Source: CAZVBR01 sp964625755 (lineage in GTDB: Bacteria > Patescibacteriota > Minisyncoccia > Phycocordibacterales > XYD1-FULL-46-19). From it: a DNA stretch of 12,904 nucleotides. The notes under the pieces are model-generated. The model had not been told where the DNA came from, did not search any database, and saw only the letters and a program-made list of their open reading frames with translations. The stretch lies in the NCBI GenBank assembly GCA_964625755.1, contig CAZVBR010000016.1, positions 1 through 12,904 on the forward strand, read 5' to 3'. Each line of letters starts with the position of its first letter. Position 1 is the first letter of the stretch. Position numbers and translations under genes: made by a program. Shown here piece after piece: positions 7,512-12,904 of the stretch.

Positions 7512-8747
7512 ATGACATCGGTCTGTTTTTACTTTCAAGTTCATCAGCCATTTCGGTTAAGGAATTACCGGGTGTTTGATATCGGTCAAACTGATAATTA
7601 TTTTAATGATTCCTCGGAAACCGATCTAAATAATCATCGAGTTTTAAGAAAAGTGGCTGATAAATGCTATCTACCAACTAATCAGATACTAAAGCAATTG
7701 CTACTGGAACACCCTGAACTGAAATTAAGTTTTTCTTTTTCCGGGGTAGTTTTGGAGCAATTTGAGAATATGGCTCCGGAGGTTTTGGTTTCGTTTCAAG
7801 AATTGGTTGCCACTGGTCAAGTGGAGGTTTTGGCTGAAACATACTATCATTCATTGGCGGCTTTGTACTCAGAATCTGAATTCGAGGAACAGGTCAAAAA
7901 ACATACAAGGACGATCGAAAGGTTGTTTGGTTTAACTCCTAAAGTGTTTCGTAATACGGAATTGATATATCGGAATGACATAGCGGCTCAGGTGTCCGAT
8001 ATGGGATTTTCGGGGATGCTGGCGGAAGGGGCTGATCATGTTTTGGGTTGGTGTAGCCCTAATTTTGTTTATCGGGCTGAAAATTGCGGCTTGAATCTCT
8101 TATTGAAAAATTACCGGTTATCAGATGATATCGCCTTTCGGTTCTCTTCCCGGGACTGGACGGAATGGCCTCTATCGGCTGAGAAATTTGCCAGTTGGGT
8201 GTCTGATGTTAATGGTGGAGGTCAGGTGATTAATTTATTTATGGATTACGAGACTTTTGGGGAGCATCAGTGGGCCGATACCGGTATATTTGATTTTTTG
8301 CAAGTTTTACCAAGAGAGATCCTGAAGCATCCGGATAATGATTTTGTTACCCCGAGTGAAGCTCTGAATCGATATTCTGTCAGGGGGGACTTGAATATTC
8401 CTTATTATCTTTCCTGGGCTGATGTGGGGCGAGATATCTCAGCTTGGCTTGAAAATAATATGCAAAAGGAAGCATTTCGGGTGGTCTATCAATTGGAACC
8501 TAAAGTAAAAGAGTCTCAAGATGAAAGACTGAAAGACATCTGGGGCCGTCTTCAAACTTCCGATCATTTTTATTATATGTGCACCAAATGGTTTGCTGAT
8601 GGTGACGTCCACGCATATTTTAGTCCATGGGGTTCTCCGTATGACGCCTTTATTTCTTACATGAACGCCTTAAATGATTTTGAATTAAGATTGAATAAAG
8701 TATTAAAAGAGCAGCCTAAAGATCACTCACTTGTATGTTCCGAATAA
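7512..8747 (+). CDS. GH57 family alpha-glucan hydrolase (alpha-amylase-like)
   Basis: This glycoside hydrolase family 57 protein of 411 aa acts on alpha-1,4-glucans by a retaining mechanism. The family motifs appear in order: HQP at residues 11-13, SFSFSGVVLEQF (motif 2 region), VFRNTELIY with the nucleophile Glu150, and FMDYETFGEHQW with the acid/base Asp245. No signal peptide is present; the N-terminus enters the barrel directly (TSVCFYFQVHQPF), so the enzyme should be cytosolic. The length is that of the compact alpha-amylase subgroup without the long C-terminal domains of branching enzymes or 4-alpha-glucanotransferases. Exact activity (hydrolysis, transfer or branching) cannot be read with certainty. 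It begins one base after the glycosyltransferase stop and its end overlaps the next gene by 13 nt, so it is translated in the same operon. Family assignment is strong. Confidence 0.92.
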   Translation: MTSVCFYFQVHQPFRLRNYRVFDIGQTDNYFNDSSETDLNNHRVLRKVADKCYLPTNQILKQLLLEHPELKLSFSFSGVVLEQFENMAPEVLVSFQELVATGQVEVLAETYYHSLAALYSESEFEEQVKKHTRTIERLFGLTPKVFRNTELIYRNDIAAQVSDMGFSGMLAEGADHVLGWCSPNFVYRAENCGLNLLLKNYRLSDDIAFRFSSRDWTEWPLSAEKFASWVSDVNGGGQVINLFMDYETFGEHQWADTGIFDFLQVLPREILKHPDNDFVTPSEALNRYSVRGDLNIPYYLSWADVGRDISAWLENNMQKEAFRVVYQLEPKVKESQDERLKDIWGRLQTSDHFYYMCTKWFADGDVHAYFSPWGSPYDAFISYMNALNDFELRLNKVLKEQPKDHSLVCSE

Positions 8748-9283
8748 TAAAAAAGTTCCTTACCCAAAAGACGCCGGATCCGACTCAAACGAATAAAAGA
8801 TCGATAAATCGATCCGAGATCAAGAAGATGTCGATCAGAAAGACTGACTCCTCAAAAAATACTTTACCGGGGGCACAGCGATTCGGGGCTGATCATCCTT
8901 TAAATAATCGAAAAAAAATATCCGGCGAAGAGGAATTTGATTCTTTAAAAATAAAGGAGGGTAATTTTCGGTCAAAAAATGTTTCAACTCAGAAAAAGGA
9001 AGCAGGTCGGTCGAAGCGAAAACCGATAGTGGCTCCACAAGAGAAAGCTTTTTGGTTTTATGACGGCCCGATGGTGACCAATATTCATAATTTGCGGAAT
9101 GTTCTACCGGGTTTAAGTCGGGATCAGTTTTCGCACCATGTTAATGATGAAAAGAATGACATTGCCGTTTGGGTGGAAACCGTGTTAGAGGATCCGGATT
9201 GCGCCAGGGTTTTAAGGTCTGAAAAAACCAAATCCGGTTTTTATAAGGTTTTGGATAATTATATAAAAGATCATTATGCCTAG
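8735..9283 (+). CDS. Unrecognised protein: basic disordered tail plus small conserved-looking domain
   Basis: This protein has 182 aa. Residues 1-100 are rich in Lys, Arg, Ser, Thr and Asn, have few hydrophobic residues after the first ten, and look disordered and strongly cationic. Residues of about 103-180 form a compact, probably helical domain with AFWFYDGPMVTNIHNLRNVL, a central HHVNDEKNDIAVWVETVL and a tail SGFYKVLDNYIKDHYA. The domain resembles small uncharacterised proteins with an F-x-Y-H-V-N..KNDF..W pattern; DUF5752 is my tentative recollection and was not checked. No enzyme motif, signal peptide or membrane segment is seen. The start overlaps the GH57 gene by 13 nt and the end overlaps the GH15 gene by 8 nt, so it is made with the glucan enzymes. 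Another in-frame ATG lies at 8828 and would remove about a third of the tail. A role in organising or binding the glucan or its enzymes is only a guess. Confidence 0.8.
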   Translation: MFRIIKKFLTQKTPDPTQTNKRSINRSEIKKMSIRKTDSSKNTLPGAQRFGADHPLNNRKKISGEEEFDSLKIKEGNFRSKNVSTQKKEAGRSKRKPIVAPQEKAFWFYDGPMVTNIHNLRNVLPGLSRDQFSHHVNDEKNDIAVWVETVLEDPDCARVLRSEKTKSGFYKVLDNYIKDHYA

Positions 9284-11255
9284 AGCTATCTCATTGGGAA
9301 ACGGAAGTATTTTAGTTAATTTCGACTTTCATGGTCAATTACAAGATTTTTACTTTCCTTATATTGGACTGGAGAATCATGTTCGAGGCGATTTTCATCA
9401 CCGGATCGGGGTTTGGGTGGATGATAAGTTCTCGTGGCTGAATAATGATGAGTGGCATATTAAAATAAACTGTGAACCGGACACCTTTTCCGGAAAAATA
9501 GAGGCTGTAAATCACACCTTGGAAGTTGAAATAACTTTAACTAATGTGGTTTACAATGAAGATAATGTTCTACTTCGCCAGATAGTGGTTAAAAATATAT
9601 CCAGCCACGAGCGGTCGATCAAATTATTTTTCTGTCAACAGTTTGAGTTGTACGAATCTCGAACCGCTCATACCGCCTATTATGACCCGATCAATCAAGC
9701 TGTAATCCATTATCGTAACAGAAGAGTTTTTTTGGTTAATGCTCAGATCGAGGGGCGGTCCTTTGATGATTACACTACCGGTATTTTTGGATTTAACGGG
9801 CAAGAGGGCAGTCACGTTGATGCACGTGATGGCTGTTTATCCAAAAATCCGATCGAGCACGGCCAAGTGGATTCGGTTATCGGAATAAGCGATAACTTTA
9901 CCCCTTCCGAGAGCAAGTTTGCTTATCAATGGATAACAGTGGCTTCTTCGATAAGAGAAGCTATAAAGTTAAATGACCTCGTTTTGTCTAAAGGACCGGG
10001 GTATCTGATCAAAACCACTCAGGATTATTGGCGAGCTTGGTTGAATCGGCAGGATTTCAATTTTTACGGTTTGAGTGACAATGTGATCGATCTGTTTAAA
10101 AAATCATTGCTACATATTCGGGCCCATGCAGATGTCGGAGGGGGGATAATTGCTTCAAGTGATTCAAGTATGCTGCAGAAAGGAAAAGATACTTATGCTT
10201 ATGTATGGCCGAGAGACGCCGCTTATATTTGCCTTGCCCTGAATCGGGTGGGTGATTTTTTGATCTCAAAGCGGTTTTTTGAATTTTGCAATAAAGTAAT
10301 AACCGAAGAGGGGTATTTAATGCATAAATACAGCCCGGATCTATCCTTGGGAAGCTCCTGGCATCCTTGGGTGAGGGATGGACATGTTCATCTGCCGATC
10401 CAAGAAGATGAGACAGCCAGCGTCTTGGTCTGCTTGTGGAATTATTATAGCATTAGCAAGGATCTTGAATTCATAGAATCGGTTTATAATACTTTGGTCA
10501 AAAAAGGTGCCGATTTTATGGTTACATACCGGGATTCAAAAACCGGATTACCTAAACCAAGTTATGATATTTGGGAAGAGAAGTACGGTGTTCATACCTA
10601 TACCGCTGCCTCGGTTTACGGAGCTTTAGTGGCAGCTGCCAGATTTGCCGGCCTGTTGGGTAAGATCAAGAGTGAACGGATATATCTAAATGCTGCCGAA
10701 CAGGTAAAAGCCGGGATCATGAAGAATTTATACGACCCGGAAGAGGGGGTGTTTTACAAATCCATTAACTGGGTTGGGGAAGAGATGGTTCCTGATAAGA
10801 CTATTGACACTTCAAGTTGGTACGGTTTGTTGAATTTTGGGGTTTTAGATCCCAAAGATGATAAATTGTTATCGATGTATAAAATAGCCAAGGAGAAATT
10901 GACCTGTCCGACAGCGTCCGGCGGGATATGGCGATACGAGAATGACAGGTATTACAGTCAGTCAGAGGATCAAAGTAATCCGTGGTTGATCACGACTCTT
11001 TGGTCTGCTCAGTATTTGATAGACTTGGCTCAAAATGAATCTGATCTGACGGAGGTAAAAAATACTTTGGAATGGGTTGTTAGCCATGCTTCTTCAGCCG
11101 GGACTTTGTCAGAGCAATTAGATCCCAGTACCGGATGGCAACTGGGGGCGACCCCTTTGATCTGGAGTCATTCTGAGTTTGTCAGTACCGTGATAAAATA
11201 TCTGGACAAGATCGAAGAGATGGGTATTCGGAGTAACTGCAATCCGGTTTATTGA
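9276..11255 (+). CDS. GH15 family glucoamylase-like glucan hydrolase
   Basis: This glycoside hydrolase family 15 protein of 659 aa has the usual size for bacterial and archaeal two-domain glucoamylases. Residues of about 1-265 form the N-terminal beta-sandwich (start LGNGSILVNFDFHGQLQDFY). Residues of about 275-650 form the (alpha/alpha)6 barrel, with TYAYVWPRDAAYI, HPWVRDGHVHLPIQEDETA, PSYDIWEEKYGVHTYTAASV with the probable general acid Glu434 or Glu435, SGGIWRYENDRYY, and LSEQLDP with the probable general base Glu613. Such inverting enzymes release beta-D-glucose from alpha-glucan ends, though some members act on trehalose or dextran. No signal peptide is seen, so the enzyme should be intracellular. 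The gene overlaps the preceding stop by 8 nt and closes the operon. It would supply free glucose, which then needs a kinase or an oxidative route not present in this window. The family is certain; the substrate is inferred from neighbours. Confidence 0.93.
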   Translation: MPRAISLGNGSILVNFDFHGQLQDFYFPYIGLENHVRGDFHHRIGVWVDDKFSWLNNDEWHIKINCEPDTFSGKIEAVNHTLEVEITLTNVVYNEDNVLLRQIVVKNISSHERSIKLFFCQQFELYESRTAHTAYYDPINQAVIHYRNRRVFLVNAQIEGRSFDDYTTGIFGFNGQEGSHVDARDGCLSKNPIEHGQVDSVIGISDNFTPSESKFAYQWITVASSIREAIKLNDLVLSKGPGYLIKTTQDYWRAWLNRQDFNFYGLSDNVIDLFKKSLLHIRAHADVGGGIIASSDSSMLQKGKDTYAYVWPRDAAYICLALNRVGDFLISKRFFEFCNKVITEEGYLMHKYSPDLSLGSSWHPWVRDGHVHLPIQEDETASVLVCLWNYYSISKDLEFIESVYNTLVKKGADFMVTYRDSKTGLPKPSYDIWEEKYGVHTYTAASVYGALVAAARFAGLLGKIKSERIYLNAAEQVKAGIMKNLYDPEEGVFYKSINWVGEEMVPDKTIDTSSWYGLLNFGVLDPKDDKLLSMYKIAKEKLTCPTASGGIWRYENDRYYSQSEDQSNPWLITTLWSAQYLIDLAQNESDLTEVKNTLEWVVSHASSAGTLSEQLDPSTGWQLGATPLIWSHSEFVSTVIKYLDKIEEMGIRSNCNPVY

Positions 11256-11387
11256 TTTTTTGACCCGGAGATCTTTTGCTTAAAAAGTCCGGAATTTGAT
11301 TTGAAGGATCTCTTCCGGAGAATTTCACCTTGTTAAGTATTTTTTTATCCCGATGCTTTTTCGGGCGGTATGTGTTAGGTTGTTTAT
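11256..11387 (+). promoter_or_regulatory. Intergenic segment with competing hairpins between the operon and tgt
   Basis: Two inverted repeats share the same downstream arm. In one, 11265-11273 (CCGGAGATC) pairs with 11307-11311 and 11315-11318 around a 3-nt bulge. In the other, 11288-11294 (TCCGGAA) pairs with 11313-11319. They cannot form together. A further small stem pairs 11349-11353 (CCCGA) with 11361-11365; it is preceded rather than followed by a T-run. The segment probably ends the operon transcript and holds the start of the tgt transcript, but no canonical terminator or promoter box is clear. Confidence 0.4.
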
Positions 11388-12578
11388 ATGTTACCGGTTA
11401 AATTTTTTCTCGAAAGATCGAGTTCTCATCATAAGGCAAGAACTGGTGTGATCGAGACACTTCATGGCCCCATTAAAACCCCGGCCTTTGTCACTGTTGG
11501 CACTAAGGCGACCGTCAAGGGGCTTACTTTGGATCAAGTTAAAGATTGCGGGTCGCAAGTGGTGTTAGCTAATACTTACCACTTAATGTTACAACCCGGA
11601 GCAGAGTTAATTGCTTCTTTGGGTGGTTTGCATCAATTTATGAATTGGTCCGGCCCGATCATTACTGATTCCGGTGGATTTCAGGTGTTTTCTCTTGGAG
11701 CGGCTTTTGGTAAAGGCGGGGTTAGCAAAGTTGCCAAAGGCGACAACGATCTTGATCAGGATCAAAAAGATGTTTCTTCGCTGGCGACGGTTGATGAAGA
11801 CGGGGTGAATTTCCGATCTCATTTGGATGGCTCTTTGCACCGTTTAACTCCGGAAGGTTCAATGAAAATTCAGCATCAATTGGGAGCTGATATTATAATG
11901 GCCTTTGATGAATGCACTTCGCCTCTGGCAAATTATGATTATCAAAAAAAAGCTCTGATCCGTACCCATGCTTGGCTTGAGCGCTGTTTGGCCTATCACA
12001 AAAAAGTCGGAGCCGATCAGCGTCAAGGTTTATTCGGTATTGTTCAAGGAGGAAGATTTTCTGATCTGCGAATGGAATCGGCCCGTTTCTTAAGCGGGCT
12101 TGATCTGGCCGGTTTTGGTATAGGGGGGTCTTTTGTCAAAGAAGATCTTGTCACTGCGGTTGGCTGGGTGACAGATATTTTGCCGGTTGATAAACCTCGT
12201 CATTTGCTGGGAATAGGGGATCCGGTTGATCTTTGGCATGGAGTTGAGCAAGGGATAGACACCTTTGATTGTGTGATCCCGACTCGTGAAGCCAGGAACG
12301 GGCGCTTGTATACCTGGTCGGGTAAGATAAATATGCATAACGCCAAATTTCAGACTGACAACGGCCCGGTAGATGAGGGTTGTAAATGCTATACTTGCAA
12401 AAATTTTAGTAAAGCCTATCTTTCTCATCTATTTCGGGCTCAAGAGATGCTGGCGAGTATTTTAGCCTCAATTCATAATTTGTATTTTATGAATGATCTG
12501 GTGAGTCAGATCAGGCTAAGCATTGAAAGGGATGATTTTCAAAATGCTAAAGATGATTTTATGCCTAAGTATTTATAA
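11388..12578 (+). CDS. tgt: tRNA-guanine transglycosylase
   Basis: Tgt exchanges guanine 34 of GUN-anticodon tRNAs for the queuosine precursor preQ1 or a related base. The protein is 396 aa, against 375 in E. coli. It keeps TDSGGFQVFSL with Asp94, FDECTSP, GIVQGG, FDCVIPTREARNG with the nucleophile Asp294, and a zinc site CKCYTC plus His363 (Cys332, Cys334, Cys337, His363) with the same Cys-to-His spacing as E. coli. Two things are odd. An acidic insertion of about 25 residues (roughly 108-134) follows the VFSLG segment, and the base-pocket loop reads GIGGSFVKED where E. coli has VGGLAVGE. Both resemble Tgt sequences I associate with Patescibacteria. AGG at 11377-11379 may serve as a Shine-Dalgarno 8 nt before the ATG. 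The gene is separated from the operon by 132 nt and is functionally unrelated to it. No queuosine biosynthesis gene is in view. Confidence 0.96.
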   Translation: MLPVKFFLERSSSHHKARTGVIETLHGPIKTPAFVTVGTKATVKGLTLDQVKDCGSQVVLANTYHLMLQPGAELIASLGGLHQFMNWSGPIITDSGGFQVFSLGAAFGKGGVSKVAKGDNDLDQDQKDVSSLATVDEDGVNFRSHLDGSLHRLTPEGSMKIQHQLGADIIMAFDECTSPLANYDYQKKALIRTHAWLERCLAYHKKVGADQRQGLFGIVQGGRFSDLRMESARFLSGLDLAGFGIGGSFVKEDLVTAVGWVTDILPVDKPRHLLGIGDPVDLWHGVEQGIDTFDCVIPTREARNGRLYTWSGKINMHNAKFQTDNGPVDEGCKCYTCKNFSKAYLSHLFRAQEMLASILASIHNLYFMNDLVSQIRLSIERDDFQNAKDDFMPKYL

Positions 12579-12756
12579 TAATTTGAAATTTAAATCTTTG
12601 CAATTACGATTTTTTGACACTAAAGAACTTTTGTACGGTCAAGAAAGTTTAGCACTGCTTTATAAAAGTTATCCACATCCATTTCCTTCCCTTTCATTTC
12701 TCCTTTTGATATAATAAACTGTAAGTCAAACATTATCGGTCTTTAATCTTTTTTCT
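12579..12756 (+). promoter_or_regulatory. AT-rich intergenic segment before the pilin gene, with extended -10 promoter
   Basis: TGATATAAT at 12707-12715 is a perfect extended -10 element; TTCCCT at 12687-12692 is a weak -35 with a 17-base spacer. Transcription would start near 12722, giving a leader of about 35 nt. No Shine-Dalgarno precedes the ATG at 12757; the bases before it are pyrimidine-rich. Upstream, an isolated TTGACA at 12614-12619 lacks a good -10 partner. TTATCCACA at 12669-12677 matches the DnaA box consensus but is a single copy. No terminator for tgt is clear. Confidence 0.55.
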
Positions 12757-12904
12757 ATGCTTTCCATATTCAATTTCAAGTCTGCCAGTACCCGGCGATC
12801 TTCAAACGGTGGTTTCACCCTGATCGAACTCCTGATCACCATCGCGATTATTGCGATCATTGCCATCTCGGTAGTGATCATCTTTAACCCCCAACAACAC
12901 TTAG
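12757..12904 (+). CDS. Type IV pilin / type II pseudopilin-like protein, 5' part only
   Basis: The frame is open from the ATG at 12757 to the window end, giving 49 codons and one extra base, so the gene is cut by the window edge. The sequence begins with a 19-residue basic leader (MLSIFNFKSASTRRSSNGG). The class III prepilin peptidase site follows: Gly18-Gly19, then FTLIELL with Glu at +5 of the mature protein. Next come a hydrophobic helix rich in Ile and Ala (about 20-43) and FNPQQHL. A prepilin peptidase would cut after Gly19, and the helix would anchor the subunit and pack in the pilus or pseudopilus core. Codon use differs from the neighbours: seven of eleven Ile codons are ATC and Leu is mostly CTN, while upstream genes favour ATT/ATA and TTG/TTA. 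Whether it is a major pilin, a minor pilin or a secretion pseudopilin cannot be told from this part. Confidence 0.9.
   Translation, partial: MLSIFNFKSASTRRSSNGGFTLIELLITIAIIAIIAISVVIIFNPQQHL

Noticed and set aside
12669..12677. Perfect DnaA box TTATCCACA, possible replication origin
   Set aside because: A single 9-base match is expected by chance at a fair rate in 13 kb. No cluster of boxes, DnaA, DnaN or ribosomal protein L34 gene is nearby.
12523..12714. 63-aa + strand reading frame overlapping the end of tgt
   Set aside because: It overlaps tgt by 56 nt in another frame, runs through the AT-rich gap and the predicted pilin promoter, has no Shine-Dalgarno and no recognisable sequence.

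Overview
The window looks like a piece of a Candidate Phyla Radiation (Patescibacteria) genome, most likely of the Parcubacteria type. This assignment comes from protein style and not from a database search. The supporting signs are a short enolase with altered N-terminal loops, a Tgt with an extra loop and the core GGSFVKED, a D-lactate-dehydrogenase-like protein opening with an IAFFQVAEWEKDYLK-type N-terminus, and a pilin-like gene whose conserved start runs into FNPQQHL. GC content is moderate (mid-40s % by eye). TGA is used as an ordinary stop after the dehydrogenase and the GH15 gene, so the Gracilibacteria/SR1 code (TGA = Gly) does not apply. All recognisable genes are on the + strand and appear intact.

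Layout. Bases 1-130 hold four successive perfect or near-perfect stem-loops. A TATAAT promoter (139-144) follows, and then a glycerate 2-kinase gene (214-1542). An extended -10 promoter (1558-1566) precedes a compact run of seven genes (1617-11255). The junctions are overlaps of 23, 13 and 8 nt or gaps of 1, 30 and 1 nt, so the run is very probably one operon. The order is PEP synthase, D-2-hydroxyacid (probably D-lactate) dehydrogenase, enolase, a GT4/glycogen-synthase-like glycosyltransferase, a GH57 alpha-glucan hydrolase, an unrecognised 182-aa protein, and a GH15 glucoamylase. A 132-base gap with competing hairpins (11256-11387) leads to tgt (11388-12578). A 178-base AT-rich gap with another extended -10 promoter leads to the start of a type IV pilin/pseudopilin gene that is cut by the window end.

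How the genes fit together. Glycerate kinase makes 2-phosphoglycerate, enolase makes PEP, PEP synthase interconverts PEP and pyruvate, and the dehydrogenase can reduce pyruvate to D-lactate. Together these form a short glycerate-to-lactate route that does not need phosphoglycerate mutase. The other half of the operon can build and break an alpha-1,4-glucan: the glycosyltransferase extends it, GH57 cuts it and GH15 releases free glucose. None of the glucan enzymes has a visible signal peptide, so a cytoplasmic glycogen-like store is the simplest reading. The operon therefore appears to link glucan storage to fermentative lower glycolysis. Free glucose plus a glycerate entry point would also suit a non-phosphorylative Entner-Doudoroff scheme, which remains a hypothesis because none of those upstream enzymes is in this window.

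No tRNA, rRNA, CRISPR array, insertion sequence or phage gene was seen.
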